Of a stretch of 64,000 bases of DNA, positions 1 through 9,615 are shown piece after piece. This DNA comes from Pectobacterium polonicum (GTDB lineage: Bacteria > Pseudomonadota > Gammaproteobacteria > Enterobacterales > Enterobacteriaceae). Positions within the stretch are counted from its first letter, which is position 1, and every line of letters begins with the position of its first letter. The stretch is taken from contig NZ_RJTN01000003.1 of assembly GCF_005497185.1 (NCBI RefSeq), positions 248,001-312,000 of the forward strand, read 5' to 3'. Under the pieces are notes generated by a model. It did not search any database, was not told the DNA's origin, and saw nothing but the letters and a program-made list of their open reading frames with translations. The position numbers and the translations under genes are program-made.

Positions 1-261
1 AGCCCGGCTGGCGAGCAATACAAGCTGCCGCGCAGTGAATTCCGCGCCATGCTGCACTTCTGCGAAAACCCAGGCAAGATTCAGTCTCGCGCAGAACTGC
101 TGAAGAAAATGACCGGTCGCGAGCTTAAACCGCATGACCGTACCGTTGACGTCACCATCCGCCGCATCCGCAAGCACTTTGAATCAACCGCAGATACGCC
201 AGAAATCATCGCGACGATCCACGGCGAAGGTTACCGCTTCTGCGGCGATCTGGATAATTAA
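1..261 (+). CDS. arcA: ArcA response regulator, C-terminal part (5' end outside window)
   Basis: The frame is open from the first base and encodes the last 86 residues of the aerobic respiration control regulator ArcA. What remains is the OmpR/PhoB-type winged-helix DNA-binding domain: the recognition segment [16 protein letters not shown] is followed by the terminal wing [16 protein letters not shown]. In the family, ArcA phosphorylated by ArcB represses aerobic metabolism genes under low oxygen. The receiver domain lies upstream of the window. The gene is followed by an intrinsic terminator and faces creA, as in E. coli except that creBCD are missing between them. Confidence 0.96.
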   Translation, partial: SPAGEQYKLPRSEFRAMLHFCENPGKIQSRAELLKKMTGRELKPHDRTVDVTIRRIRKHFESTADTPEIIATIHGEGYRFCGDLDN

Positions 262-268
262 TCCTACT

Positions 269-305
269 CAGCCGGAGCAGGCTTCTGTTCCGGCTGTTTT
301 TCCTC
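269..305 (+). terminator. arcA terminator
   Basis: An 8-bp perfect stem (CAGCCGGA paired with TCCGGCTG) is followed directly by TTTTTCCTC, 8 bases after the arcA stop codon. This is a typical intrinsic terminator. Confidence 0.85.
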
Positions 306-316
306 TTTACCACACC

Positions 317-799
317 TTATTCACTCTTTCCCCACGGCATCACCGGCACCGCGCTCAACGCATTTTTCGGCGAACCATCAACCAGTCGATCAGAGTAAGC
401 AAGATAGATCAAAGAATTGCGTTTTTGATCGTAGAACCGAACAACCTGCAATTTTTTGAAAACCAACGACGTTCGTTTTTGGAATACGACGGACCCACGG
501 TTACCGCCGTTTTTGATTTTATCGGACAGATCAATCGGCCCAACCTGCTGGCAGGAAATTGCCGCATCCGACGTGTCTTCTGCCAGCCCTAACCCCCCCT
601 TGATTCCGCCTGTTTTGGCTCGGCTAATGTAGCAGGTCACGTTTGATACATCAGGATCGTCAAACGCTTCCACCACGATCTTATGATCCGGCCCGAGTAG
701 TTTAAAGACCGTATCGACCGATCCCACTTCTTCCGCATTGGCTACGCTAACGGCAGATAGCGCCAGCAGCCCCGCTCCCATAATTCGCTTTATGTTCAT
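317..799 (-). CDS. creA: CreA family periplasmic protein
   Basis: This 160-residue protein is a full-length CreA (DUF1131-type) protein of unknown biochemical role. Residues 1-22 form a signal peptide ending AVSVANA, so the mature protein is probably periplasmic. The conserved segments [22 protein letters not shown] and VVFQKRTSL are present. In E. coli it is the first gene of creABCD, but here no creB, creC or creD lies beside it; the next gene on that side is arcA. It is divergent from rob with a 205-bp gap. Function cannot be assigned from sequence beyond family membership. Confidence 0.93.
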   Translation of the reverse strand: MNIKRIMGAGLLALSAVSVANAEEVGSVDTVFKLLGPDHKIVVEAFDDPDVSNVTCYISRAKTGGIKGGLGLAEDTSDAAISCQQVGPIDLSDKIKNGGNRGSVVFQKRTSLVFKKLQVVRFYDQKRNSLIYLAYSDRLVDGSPKNALSAVPVMPWGKSE

Positions 800-1004
800 A
801 TTTCAGACTCTGTGATAATTCATAACAAACGATTAATAACCACAATAAAAAAGAGGATTTACAAAATAAACCGCTATGATCATCCTCCTTATCCAAATTA
901 CCTGCGGGATATTTTCAAAAATCTTCAGCAGTACCAACGTGAAAATATTGCTATGATGCGGGATCTCAATACGCTCGCGCTCAATGTGTTTGATGAGGAA
1001 GATT

Positions 1005-1892
1005 ATGGATCAAGCCGGTATCATACGTGACCTACTTAACTGGCTGGAAAGCCATCTCGACCAACCATTATCACTCGATAATGTGGCGGCGAAAGCAGGT
1101 TATTCCAAGTGGCATCTGCAAAGAATGTTCAAAGACGTAACAGGTAATGCCATTGGTTCCTATATCCGGGCGCGTAGATTGACCAAAGCGGCGGTTGCAC
1201 TCTGTCTGACCAGCCGCCCTATCCTTGATATTGCCCTGCAATACCGCTTTGATTCACAACAGACTTTTACTCGCGCGTTCAAAAAGCAGTTTGCCCAAAC
1301 GCCAGCGTCTTACCGTCGTTCCGATAACTGGAATACTTTTGGCATTCGTCCGCCGATCCGGCTCGGTGAATTTACCCTACCACAGCCGCAATTTGTCGCC
1401 CTCCCGGAAACGCAACTTCTTGGGCTCACGCAAACTTATACCTGTCGCCTTGAACAGATCTGTAATTTCCGCACAGAAATTCGTGTTCACTATTGGCGTC
1501 AATTTTTAGGCGAAACCTGTTCTGTCCCGCCAGTGCTTTACGGGCTGCACCATTCGCGCCCAAGCAAAGAGAAAGACGACGAACACGAGGTGCTTTACAC
1601 CACCGCACTGGAGCCGCAATATCTGCCTGACGATGTTCACACGGGCGACCCCATTACGCTGCCAGGCGGCGACTATGCGATGTTTGTATTTGAAGGGCCG
1701 AAAGATGGGCTACAGGATTTTATTATCACACTGTATGACACCTGTCTGCCGACCTTTCAACTCACGCGCCGCAAGGGGTTCGATGCAGAACGTTTCCATC
1801 CAGACGGCACGGCACGTGACGAGGTGCCCGCTATCATCCGCTGCGAGTACCTCATTCCCATCCAGCACGCAGAACCCATCTCAGCGCTGTAG
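1005..1892 (+). CDS. rob: Right origin-binding protein Rob, AraC/XylS family regulator
   Basis: This 295-residue protein has an AraC-type double helix-turn-helix at about residues 5-105 (LSLDNVAAKAGYSKWHLQRM and DIALQYRFDSQQTFTRAFKKQF) and a C-terminal GyrI-like effector-binding domain at about 120-290. Family members activate the mar/sox/rob regulon (efflux, stress tolerance) when the C-terminal domain binds bile salts or dipyridyl-like ligands. The ATG at 1005 was chosen because it matches the usual N-terminus MDQAGIIRDLL; an upstream frame from 984 adds seven unlikely residues. The 3' end overlaps convergent gpmB by 12 bp. Confidence 0.95.
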   Translation: MDQAGIIRDLLNWLESHLDQPLSLDNVAAKAGYSKWHLQRMFKDVTGNAIGSYIRARRLTKAAVALCLTSRPILDIALQYRFDSQQTFTRAFKKQFAQTPASYRRSDNWNTFGIRPPIRLGEFTLPQPQFVALPETQLLGLTQTYTCRLEQICNFRTEIRVHYWRQFLGETCSVPPVLYGLHHSRPSKEKDDEHEVLYTTALEPQYLPDDVHTGDPITLPGGDYAMFVFEGPKDGLQDFIITLYDTCLPTFQLTRRKGFDAERFHPDGTARDEVPAIIRCEYLIPIQHAEPISAL

Positions 1893-2531
1893 CTCATCCA
1901 GTGCCGGAATATCCAGGTGAGAAATATCTCCGGCCGTTTCTACCACCCAACCCGGTGCCAGCCACGGGCTTTGCTGATAATCAATGCGTGACAAGGAACA
2001 GTTGCGCAGACGCAGACGGCGCTCAGCCGACGCGGGTAGCCCAAGTACCGTACTCAGCAGGCACCCTAACGCCATCCCGTGGCTAACCAATAACGGGCGG
2101 CTTCCTGCTGGCAACGCCAGGCAGCGTTCCAGAACGCCATGCATGCGTAATGCCACATCAACCATCGATTCACCTTCTGGGATGCGGCCATTGGGCGTAC
2201 CATCCACCAGCCCTTTACGCCATCCTTCCTCCTCAGCGGTCAGCGAATCCAGATCGCGAGCTTCTAATACGCCCATGTTCAATTCACGTAACCCTGGCTC
2301 CAGGATTATCTGGCAATTACCACTAGATTTAGCGATGATTTCTGTGGTCTGACGCGTTCTTCCGAGATCGCTGGTAAAAATATGCGTAATCCCTAGCGTT
2401 CTGATTCGTTCAGCAACCTGTTGTGCCTGTTGCTCACCTCTTGGCGTCAGTGCACTGTCCGATTGACCCTGAATACGTCGAGCCACATTCCATTCTGTTT
2501 CGCCGTGGCGAACAAGATATACCTGTAACAT
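1881..2531 (-). CDS. gpmB: Phosphoglycerate mutase-like phosphatase GpmB
   Basis: This 216-residue protein belongs to the histidine phosphatase superfamily. The catalytic motif LVRHGETEWN at residues 6-15 carries the phospho-acceptor His9, and the second histidine lies in SHGMALG at about residue 151. Although named phosphoglycerate mutase 2, this cofactor-dependent-like subfamily often acts as a phosphatase, so substrate is uncertain. It is divergent from yjjX with only 50 bp between start codons and convergent with rob. The rob/gpmB/yjjX/trpR order matches E. coli. Confidence 0.93.
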   Translation of the reverse strand: MLQVYLVRHGETEWNVARRIQGQSDSALTPRGEQQAQQVAERIRTLGITHIFTSDLGRTRQTTEIIAKSSGNCQIILEPGLRELNMGVLEARDLDSLTAEEEGWRKGLVDGTPNGRIPEGESMVDVALRMHGVLERCLALPAGSRPLLVSHGMALGCLLSTVLGLPASAERRLRLRNCSLSRIDYQQSPWLAPGWVVETAGDISHLDIPALDELQR

Positions 2532-2581
2532 GGTTATTTTCCGTTATACTGCGTCAAATTAACTAAAGGTACGAAACTGTT

Positions 2582-3121
2582 ATGTATCACGTTGTCGCTG
2601 CAACTACCAACCCGGCAAAAATTAAGGCTATTAGTCTGGCATTCACCGATGTCTTTGGTGCAGAACATTGCCGCATCGAAGGCGTTGACGTCGATAGCGG
2701 CGTCCCACGCCAGCCTCTCGGCTCTATTGAAACCCGTACAGGCGCCAGAAACCGCGTTATGATGGCACGTCAGGTACGGCCAGAAGCCGATTTTTGGGTC
2801 GGTGTAGAAGCAGGCATTGAAGAAAGTATGACTTTCGCCTGGATGGTGATCGAAAATGCTCACCTGCGTGGCGAATCACGTTCTGCAAGCCTGGTCCTTC
2901 CAGAAAGTATATTACATGGTATCCGTGAAGGGCGGGAATTAGGTGATGAAATGGAACGTTTGACGGGCGTTCAGAACATTAAACATAAAGGCGGCGCCAT
3001 CGGCGTCTTCACCGACGGCAAATTGTCACGCACTAGCGTGTACCATCAAGCGCTGCTGCTGGCGCTGGTGCCATTCCATAATCCAATCTATCAGATTCCC
3101 GTTCAGGCAGCGAAACCGTAA
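2582..3121 (+). CDS. yjjX: Inosine/xanthosine triphosphatase YjjX
   Basis: This 179-residue protein is a full-length member of the YjjX NTPase family, which hydrolyses ITP and XTP to keep non-canonical purines out of nucleic acids. The N-terminal motif [11 protein letters not shown] is the nucleotide-binding loop, and GVEAGIEE and [13 protein letters not shown] are conserved family segments. It starts at ATG 2582 with AAAGG about 10 bases upstream. It ends three bases before the convergent trpR stop codon, leaving no room for a separate terminator. Confidence 0.93.
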   Translation: MYHVVAATTNPAKIKAISLAFTDVFGAEHCRIEGVDVDSGVPRQPLGSIETRTGARNRVMMARQVRPEADFWVGVEAGIEESMTFAWMVIENAHLRGESRSASLVLPESILHGIREGRELGDEMERLTGVQNIKHKGGAIGVFTDGKLSRTSVYHQALLLALVPFHNPIYQIPVQAAKP

Positions 3122-3124
3122 CGG

Positions 3125-3472
3125 TTACGCGTCTTCACCCAACGGTTTATCTGCCGACAGCAACTGCGCTTCCAGCCAGCTTTTTAACGCGGGGGGCGCG
3201 GCTTTCAGACTATTTGAACCGCGCGTAATCGTAGCAATTCCCGCTCCTAACTCGCTTTTCAGTTCACGCTGGCTCATTTCACCCCGCATTAACTCTTGCA
3301 CAATTCGCACCCGCGTTCCCAACGCTGTACGCTCATCTGGCGTCAACAGCAGTTGCAGCAGCGGCAGTTGGAGATCTTTCTCAATTGACTGCTGTAATAG
3401 CGCGACAAAGCGTAACCAATGCTCATTGTCTTGTTCAGAAAGTGCCGGGTCGATTAGCGATAACGGAGTCAT
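3125..3472 (-). CDS. trpR: Trp operon repressor TrpR
   Basis: This 115-residue protein is TrpR, slightly longer than the 108-residue E. coli protein because of its tail. It carries the tryptophan-binding and helix-turn-helix region [21 protein letters not shown] and the reading head [24 protein letters not shown]. As a dimer with L-tryptophan it represses trp, aroH and its own gene. It lies 72 bp downstream of slt on the same strand, and a TrpR operator is visible just before its start codon, indicating autoregulation independent of slt transcription. Confidence 0.96.
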   Translation of the reverse strand: MTPLSLIDPALSEQDNEHWLRFVALLQQSIEKDLQLPLLQLLLTPDERTALGTRVRIVQELMRGEMSQRELKSELGAGIATITRGSNSLKAAPPALKSWLEAQLLSADKPLGEDA

Positions 3473-3482
3473 AATTGGCTGC

Positions 3483-3503
3483 CATACTATTTAACTAGTA
3501 CGG
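3483..3503 (-). promoter_or_regulatory. TrpR operator (autoregulation of trpR)
   Basis: Read on the minus strand the site is CCGTACTAGTTAAATAGTAT, a near-palindrome around AGTTAAA with half-sites CTAGT and ATAGT. It is very close to the trp operator core GTACTAGTTAACTAGTAC. It lies 11-31 bases before the trpR start codon, the position expected for autogenous repression. Confidence 0.85.
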
Positions 3504-3544
3504 CAGCATAACACAATTCCGGGTAACGATCGCAACGCCGCGTC

Positions 3545-5488
3545 TCAGTAACGCCGCTGCCATTCTCCATCGGTCAGCACATTGGCTGGCTGATTGAGGA
3601 AATAACGATAGAAGACGTCATAGGCCAGCACATTTTTCACGTAACCGCGTGTTTCCGAGAACGGGATGCTTTCGATAAACGCAACGGGGTCGATACGCCC
3701 CGCGCTGTTCTTCAGCCACGTATTCACGCGCGACGGCCCAGCATTGTAAGCCGCAGAAGACAGAATGCGGTTACGGCCAAATGTCTGGTACACATACTCC
3801 AGGTAGCTCGTTCCCAACAGAATGTTCGTCTCAGGATCAAGCAGTTGGCTGCTGTTCGTGTAGAACGTGATATTGCTCATTTTAGCGGTATGCTGCGCTG
3901 TCGCGGGCATCAGCTGCATCAGGCCCGATGCACCAACCGGGGAACGTGCTTTCGGGTTCCAAGCGCTCTCCTGACGAGCGATCGCCATCGCATAGCTCTG
4001 GCTGATCCCTTTGCCCTGCGTTTCACGGCGGAATTCATCATTCCAGGCCAGCGGGAAGCGCTCTTCAAGGTGATCCCATAATTTTGCAACAATCGTCGCC
4101 TGTACGCTTAAATCCGCCCAGCGCTGTTCAAACGCATAGCGAGCCAGTGCTTCCTGCTGCGGTTTACTACGGTTCGCCACCAGCCCGACCCACTCGCTAC
4201 GCGCCAGATTATCCATCTGCCAGAACATCAATTCCCGCACGCGGGTGATTTCGGGTAATTGGGACAAAGAAGGGTCCGGCTTCACTGCCGTCATGATGGT
4301 AATAGGATAGCGCTCGTTCAGTTTCTGCGCCGCCGCCATTGGGTAGAACCCACGCTCCTGCATCAGGCTGCGTAATAACGTCTCGCCTTCCTGACGTTTG
4401 CCCTGATCCAACAGCACGACGGCACGCCAGTAGCGCCATTCGTCTTTCTGCAACGCCTCCGCCGGTAAACGCGCCATCCAGCTCGTCAAGCCCTGACGAT
4501 CGCCTGCACCCAACGCCATACGCACGCGACGTTCCAGCAAGGTGGTCGATGTGCTGCGCCGCACCACGCTATCCCGCCACTGCGCCTGCTCTGGTGTGGC
4601 ATCATTACCCATCAAACGCCAGGCGATGGTTTCTTCCATATCCTGACGTTCTGCGGCGCTCATCTTTTGCAAACGGGCAATAATCGGCAGCATCGAACGG
4701 GCATTGTCCGTATCCTGACGCGCCGTACGCGTAAAGGCCGACAGCGTGACTTTACGGGTGAAATCCGTTGGCCCGACGGTGCGAGCAAAGCTCTCCAGCG
4801 AATTTGGGTCATTCTGGAGTTTCAGCAGCGCATCGCCCATCGTTTTATAATCGTCGGGCAATTGCTTAATGAGATAGCTCACCAGACTACCGCTGCCTTC
4901 ATCCATGGCAAGACGCGCACGTTCCAACGTCGTCAGCGGCGTTTGTTCACCCGCTTGCTGCCAGACGGAGAAGAGTTTATCGCACACGGTAGGGAGCGAA
5001 CGCCCGGTTAGCCAGATATCACGCGTGGCTTCCCACACGCCTTGACGCTGGCCGGTTGCCCATTGGGCGTAATAAAAGTTACAGCGGGCGCTGACCGGCT
5101 TCGGCGGCTGCGGGCTAAATGCCAGCAGCCCGATCCAGTCCTGACGGCGTGCCAGTTCATTCACAAAGCTGGTGGTGAGATTACGGGCAGGCGGCAGCGT
5201 CGGGTGCGTTGCCATAAACTGCCTCACCTGCGTTGCGCTGATCTGGCTCAGATCCTGCGTAAGCGAGCGATATTCAAGATAAGGATAAAGCGGGTAGCTG
5301 CGCAGCGTCGGCATCAGTTGCGCTACCGTGTCCATTTGGTTGCTGTCCCATGCCTGCTTAACCTGCTGATAACGCTGACGCTGTTCGTCCAGAGAATCCG
5401 CCAGCACATGACCGGAAGCTCCAGCCAGACATATCGCCGCAACGGCGTACCACCAATGACCTGCTTTTATCACCTGCATTAACCTCAT
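3545..5488 (-). CDS. slt: Soluble lytic murein transglycosylase Slt70
   Basis: This 647-residue periplasmic enzyme cleaves the MurNAc-GlcNAc bond of peptidoglycan with formation of 1,6-anhydro-muropeptides. A signal peptide covers about residues 1-30 (ending GHVLADS). A long alpha-superhelical U/L domain fills residues 31-480, and the goose-lysozyme-like SLT domain spans about 490-640. The catalytic glutamate is Glu507 in IARQESAWNP, followed by GASGLMQLMPATA and AAYNAGPSRV. Length equals that of the E. coli enzyme within two residues. It precedes trpR on the same strand, and its upstream region holds a hairpin-rich repeat. Confidence 0.96.
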   Translation of the reverse strand: MRLMQVIKAGHWWYAVAAICLAGASGHVLADSLDEQRQRYQQVKQAWDSNQMDTVAQLMPTLRSYPLYPYLEYRSLTQDLSQISATQVRQFMATHPTLPPARNLTTSFVNELARRQDWIGLLAFSPQPPKPVSARCNFYYAQWATGQRQGVWEATRDIWLTGRSLPTVCDKLFSVWQQAGEQTPLTTLERARLAMDEGSGSLVSYLIKQLPDDYKTMGDALLKLQNDPNSLESFARTVGPTDFTRKVTLSAFTRTARQDTDNARSMLPIIARLQKMSAAERQDMEETIAWRLMGNDATPEQAQWRDSVVRRSTSTTLLERRVRMALGAGDRQGLTSWMARLPAEALQKDEWRYWRAVVLLDQGKRQEGETLLRSLMQERGFYPMAAAQKLNERYPITIMTAVKPDPSLSQLPEITRVRELMFWQMDNLARSEWVGLVANRSKPQQEALARYAFEQRWADLSVQATIVAKLWDHLEERFPLAWNDEFRRETQGKGISQSYAMAIARQESAWNPKARSPVGASGLMQLMPATAQHTAKMSNITFYTNSSQLLDPETNILLGTSYLEYVYQTFGRNRILSSAAYNAGPSRVNTWLKNSAGRIDPVAFIESIPFSETRGYVKNVLAYDVFYRYFLNQPANVLTDGEWQRRY

Positions 5489-5540
5489 CCGTTATCGAAC
5501 TTGCTATCGGCACCCTTCATCGTATCGATCCCCCTATCCT

Positions 5541-5736
5541 ATACCCAAAATAATTCGAGTGGCGTTAAGGCGGCAACCGCATGACAAATTCGTCGGGAAC
5601 GAATTTGACCAGCCAACGACTGGCCTTCGGTGAGAGACAGGATGTCTCTCATTTCATCCCCAGGAGCTTACTCAGGTAAGTGACTGGGGTGAGTAAGCGC
5701 AGCCAACGCACAAGCGACTTGAAGTATGACGGATAT
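5541..5736. repeat. Hairpin-rich MITE-like intergenic repeat
   Basis: This 196-bp non-coding block lies in the 531-bp gap between divergent slt and ettA. Its ends are imperfect inverted repeats: ATACCCAAAATAATTCGAGT at 5541 and, on the other strand, ATATCCGTCATACTTCAAGT. It contains several nested hairpins: AAATTCGT/ACGAATTT, GAGAGAC/GTCTCTC and GCTTACTCA/TGAGTAAGC. No protein is encoded. The form resembles dispersed palindromic elements of Pectobacterium, Serratia and Yersinia, but family assignment is from memory. Confidence 0.7.
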
Positions 5737-6019
5737 ATCGGGCAGATCCAGTGTGGCACATCATGCCAGACAACGATATGCCGATCCGCAAACCGATTCT
5801 GAAATTCACCGGACGGGTCTAGGTCTCAGATCGACAATGGCAAATCGCCGGATAGCTGGGATCGCGGGCTGAAACCCGCTACACTCAACGGTTAGGATAA
5901 TCGAGCGTTGCCGAGGTGTTTTCTCAGCGGCGCTATTCGTATTCAGTAGCACAGTGCTACACATCGTCACCCACTTAAGGTGACAAATCATAGAGATAAG
6001 AGAGAGGCGAAGTCGCAAC
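5737..6019. other. Non-coding leader region upstream of ettA
   Basis: These 283 bases between the repeat and ettA contain no convincing gene. A small hairpin, AGTAGCAC/GTGCTACA-like at about 5945-5962, and AGAGAGAGG just before the ettA start (the likely ribosome binding site) are the only signals I can point to. The ettA promoter is presumably here. Confidence 0.4.
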
Positions 6020-7687
6020 GTGGCTCAATATGTTTATACCATGCATCGCGTCGGTAAGGTCGTTCCGCCGAAGCGTCACATTCTGAAAAACATCTCCCTC
6101 AGTTTTTTCCCCGGAGCCAAGATCGGCGTACTGGGTCTGAACGGAGCCGGTAAATCAACGCTGTTGCGTATTATGGCTGGCATTGATACGGATATCGAGG
6201 GTGAAGCTCGCCCACAACCAGGAATCAAAATCGGCTATTTGCCGCAGGAACCGCAGTTAAACACGGAACACACCGTACGTGAATCCGTAGAAGAAGCAGT
6301 GTCTGAAGTCGTGACCGCACTGAAACGTCTTGATGAAGTCTACGCGCTGTATGCGGACCCAGATGCAGACTTCGATAAACTGGCCGCCGAGCAAGGTCGG
6401 TTGGAAGAAGTCATTCAGGCGCACGACGGTCACAACCTGAATAACCAGTTAGAACGCGCGGCAGATGCCCTGCGTCTGCCGGAGTGGGATGCGAAAATCG
6501 CCAATCTGTCCGGGGGTGAACGCCGCCGCGTTGCGCTGTGTCGTCTGCTGCTGGAAAAACCAGACATGCTGCTGCTCGACGAACCGACCAACCACCTGGA
6601 TGCTGAGTCAGTCGCCTGGCTGGAACGCTTCCTACACGATTTCGAGGGCACCGTGGTGGCGATTACCCACGACCGTTACTTCCTCGATAACGTCGCAGGC
6701 TGGATTCTGGAGCTGGACCGCGGTGAAGGTATTCCGTGGGAAGGTAACTACTCTTCGTGGCTGGAGCAGAAAGATCAGCGTCTGGCACAGGAAGCCTCTC
6801 AGGAAGCGGCACGCCGTAAATCCATTGAGAAAGAGCTGGAGTGGGTGCGTCAAGGCGCTAAAGGCCGTCAGTCGAAAGGTAAGGCGCGTCTGGCACGCTT
6901 TGAAGAGCTGAACAACACGGAATACCAGAAACGTAACGAAACCAACGAACTGTTTATTCCACCTGGTGCTCGCCTCGGCGATAAAGTGGTGGAAGTCACC
7001 AACCTGAGTAAGTCTTACGGCGAGCGTCAACTCATCGACGGGCTTTCTTTCTCCGTACCGAAAGGCGCGATTGTCGGCATTATCGGCCCGAACGGTGCGG
7101 GTAAATCAACGCTGTTCCGCATGATGTCCGGTCAGGAACAGCCAGATAGTGGCGCGATTGAACTGGGTGAAACCGTCAAACTGGCGTCAGTCGACCAGTT
7201 CCGTGATGCGATGGACAACAGCAAAACCGTCTGGGAAGAAGTATCCGGCGGGCAGGACATCATGCGTATCGGCAACACTGAAATGCCGAGCCGCGCTTAC
7301 GTTGGCCGTTTCAACTTCAAAGGGGTCGATCAGGGCAAACGCGTTGGTGAGCTATCCGGCGGTGAGCGCGGTCGTCTGCATCTGGCGAAGCTGCTACAGG
7401 TAGGCGGCAACGTGCTGCTGCTCGATGAACCTACCAACGACCTGGATATCGAAACCCTGCGCGCGCTGGAAAACGCCCTGCTGGAATTCCCTGGCTGCGC
7501 CATGGTGATCTCGCATGACCGTTGGTTCCTCGACCGTATCGCAACGCACATTCTGGATTATCAGGATGAAGGTAAAGTGGAATTCTTCGAAGGTAACTTT
7601 ACCGAATACGAAGAATACAAGAAGCGTACGCTGGGTGCAGAAGCGTTGGAACCTCACCGCATCAAGTACAAGAAGATTGCTAAATAA
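6020..7687 (+). CDS. ettA: Energy-dependent translational throttle protein EttA (ABC-F ATPase)
   Basis: This 555-residue cytoplasmic protein has two ABC domains without membrane segments. Walker A motifs are GLNGAGKST at 39-47 and GPNGAGKST at about 356-364, with signatures LSGGERRR and LSGGERGR and Walker B LLLLDEPTNHLD and LLLLDEPTNDLD. The linker between the domains carries the arm/P-site tRNA interaction region. The family binds the ribosomal E site and gates the first peptide bond according to ATP/ADP. The start is GTG at 6020, fixed by the conserved N-terminus MAQ(Y/F)VYTMHRVGKVVPPKR and the purine-rich site just upstream. A strong terminator follows. Confidence 0.97.
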   Translation: MAQYVYTMHRVGKVVPPKRHILKNISLSFFPGAKIGVLGLNGAGKSTLLRIMAGIDTDIEGEARPQPGIKIGYLPQEPQLNTEHTVRESVEEAVSEVVTALKRLDEVYALYADPDADFDKLAAEQGRLEEVIQAHDGHNLNNQLERAADALRLPEWDAKIANLSGGERRRVALCRLLLEKPDMLLLDEPTNHLDAESVAWLERFLHDFEGTVVAITHDRYFLDNVAGWILELDRGEGIPWEGNYSSWLEQKDQRLAQEASQEAARRKSIEKELEWVRQGAKGRQSKGKARLARFEELNNTEYQKRNETNELFIPPGARLGDKVVEVTNLSKSYGERQLIDGLSFSVPKGAIVGIIGPNGAGKSTLFRMMSGQEQPDSGAIELGETVKLASVDQFRDAMDNSKTVWEEVSGGQDIMRIGNTEMPSRAYVGRFNFKGVDQGKRVGELSGGERGRLHLAKLLQVGGNVLLLDEPTNDLDIETLRALENALLEFPGCAMVISHDRWFLDRIATHILDYQDEGKVEFFEGNFTEYEEYKKRTLGAEALEPHRIKYKKIAK

Positions 7688-7710
7688 GCCATCACCAGAC
7701 GTCATAAACA

Positions 7711-7740
7711 AGTGGCCCGCATCGCGGGCCACTTTTCTTT
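7711..7740 (+). terminator. ettA terminator
   Basis: A perfect 10-bp stem AGTGGCCCGC/GCGGGCCACT with loop ATC is followed by TTTTCTTT, 23 bases after the ettA stop. It may also stop the convergent chemoreceptor transcript. Confidence 0.9.
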
Positions 7741-7768
7741 CTGATGGTGTGTTATTTACTGGAAGCGA

Positions 7769-9499
7769 TCAGAACGTTTCCCAGTTTTGATTATCGCTGC
7801 CTTTACTGCCGGGACTGGCGATGGCCACTGCTGGCGCTAAACGCGGTTGCGCAGCGGCTTTCGGCAATGACGATCTCCGTTGCTGAACCACGCCAGCCAG
7901 CTTGAATACCGCGACAGCCTGCGTCAAACGCGCCGCCTGCTCTTCAAGTGAAACCGCTGCCGCCGAGGCTTCTTGCACCAGCGCCGCATTCTGCTGCGTC
8001 GCGCTATCCATTTCGGACACGGCCTGACTCACCTGCCCGATACCACGACTCTGCTCATCAGAAGCGGAGGCAATTTCCCCCATGATGTCAGTGACGCTGA
8101 CAACCGCACGGACAATCTCACCCATCGTTGTCCCCGCCTGCGCCACCAGCCCAGAGCCGGTATCGACCAACCTGCCAGATTCGCCAATCAGCGTTTCGAT
8201 TTCCTTCGCTGCCTGCGCACTACGCTGCGCCAGATTGCGAACTTCACCCGCTACCACGGCAAAGCCACGCCCTTGTTCACCCGCCCGCGCCGCTTCTACT
8301 GCGGCGTTCAACGCCAGAATATTGGTCTGGAAGGCGATGCTGTTAATAACGGAAGTGATCTCGGAAATGCGTTTTGAACTGGTGGAAATATCCTGCATGG
8401 TATCCACCACGCCTTGCACAATCTGTCCGCCTTTCTCTGCTTTTTCAGACGCGTTCTTCGCCAATTGGCTAGCATGGTGAGCGTTGTCAGAGTTTTGTTT
8501 CACCGTTGCGGTCAGCTGTTCCATGCTCGCTGCGGTTTCCTCGAGCGCGGCTGCCTGCTGCTCGGTACGCGAAGAGAGATCGACGTTACCCGCCGTAATC
8601 TCTGACGATCCTTGATAGATCGAATCTGCACCTTCACGAACGATCGTGACCGTATCGGTCAGCTCCGCCTGCATGTTCTGGATATTCGTTCCCAGAATGC
8701 CAATTTCATTGCGCCCCATCACCATCGGCGGCTGCGTCAGATCGCCCGCGGCAATCTTCTGGATACGCTCAACCAGTCGGTTGATAGGCGCGAGGATCAC
8801 ATTGCGCACCATGATGTACGCCATAATCGCCATAATGATGGATAAGGCAAACGAGCCCGCCATCATCCAGTTACCCAGTTTCGCGTTCTCCGCTGCGCGA
8901 TCATTGATATCTTGCGCGGCTTTCGTAAGTTCAGTCACTTTCTTACGCACCGGAACGCTAAACGCTTCATCTAATGTGCGTGCCACCGTGCTTTCCAACG
9001 ACACCAGATCTTCGAATTCACCATCATTCGTGGCTTTCTGCATCACCGCAATCGCGTTATCACGGTAGTTGGCGTAAGACTTGAGGATCTCCTCATCCAG
9101 GGCCTTTTCACTCTCCAGTCTGTCTGGACGCGCAAGATATTCATCAAGACGTTTCTGTGAAGCTCTGACTCGACCAGCAGCCTGCTCTGAAGCAGCTTTA
9201 AATACCTCGTGATCGCTAATACGGTTTGCCGCACCCGCCTGAATGAGCAGCAATCTGGCAACACGTAATTGATCGAGGCTGCTGCTGATACCTGCACGGA
9301 TGTCAGACAGATCATTAGCCTTATCCAGTGAATCATTGCTCTGCTTTAAGAAATAACTCGCGGTGCCAATAGAAAGCGCAAAAAGGATCAGGATAATTGA
9401 AAAAAGAGTAATAAATAGCGAGACGAGACGTATATTGTTGATGTAACTCAACTTCTCTTTTTGAACAGACATCGATTGCATTGTCATTTTCACCATCAC
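7769..9499 (-). CDS. Methyl-accepting chemotaxis protein (Tar/Tsr type)
   Basis: This inner-membrane chemoreceptor of up to 576 residues has a cytoplasmic tail start, TM1 at about residues 22-50, a periplasmic four-helix ligand domain at about 50-205, TM2 at about 207-230, a HAMP domain and a kinase-control hairpin. The hairpin tip [20 protein letters not shown] is followed by [17 protein letters not shown]. It ends in NWETF, the tether pentapeptide for CheR/CheB. The ligand is unknown. The longest frame starts with GTG; in-frame ATGs at 9496, 9487, 9481 and 9472 are alternatives, and the last ([10 protein letters not shown]) is plausible. A FliA-type promoter lies upstream. Confidence 0.94.
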   Translation of the reverse strand: MMVKMTMQSMSVQKEKLSYINNIRLVSLFITLFSIILILFALSIGTASYFLKQSNDSLDKANDLSDIRAGISSSLDQLRVARLLLIQAGAANRISDHEVFKAASEQAAGRVRASQKRLDEYLARPDRLESEKALDEEILKSYANYRDNAIAVMQKATNDGEFEDLVSLESTVARTLDEAFSVPVRKKVTELTKAAQDINDRAAENAKLGNWMMAGSFALSIIMAIMAYIMVRNVILAPINRLVERIQKIAAGDLTQPPMVMGRNEIGILGTNIQNMQAELTDTVTIVREGADSIYQGSSEITAGNVDLSSRTEQQAAALEETAASMEQLTATVKQNSDNAHHASQLAKNASEKAEKGGQIVQGVVDTMQDISTSSKRISEITSVINSIAFQTNILALNAAVEAARAGEQGRGFAVVAGEVRNLAQRSAQAAKEIETLIGESGRLVDTGSGLVAQAGTTMGEIVRAVVSVTDIMGEIASASDEQSRGIGQVSQAVSEMDSATQQNAALVQEASAAAVSLEEQAARLTQAVAVFKLAGVVQQRRSSLPKAAAQPRLAPAVAIASPGSKGSDNQNWETF

Positions 9500-9615
9500 T
9501 GGTCTACATTATCTCTGCCATCATGGCTGCGACAGAGCTCGGATATTACCGTGACAACAACGCCACGCAGGAAATAAATACCTTTCATAAAAAAGTAAAA
9601 AGGAACCACATTGTG

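Noticed and set aside
134-592. 152-codon plus-strand frame over arcA end and creA
   Set aside because: It overlaps the arcA 3' end, its terminator and antisense creA, and the protein is low in family features.
812-1030. 72-codon plus-strand frame between creA and rob
   Set aside because: It runs into rob in another frame, has no ribosome binding site and no recognisable domain; the region is the rob leader.
5806-6018. 70-codon minus-strand frame before ettA
   Set aside because: No upstream signals and no homology by eye; it covers the ettA promoter region.
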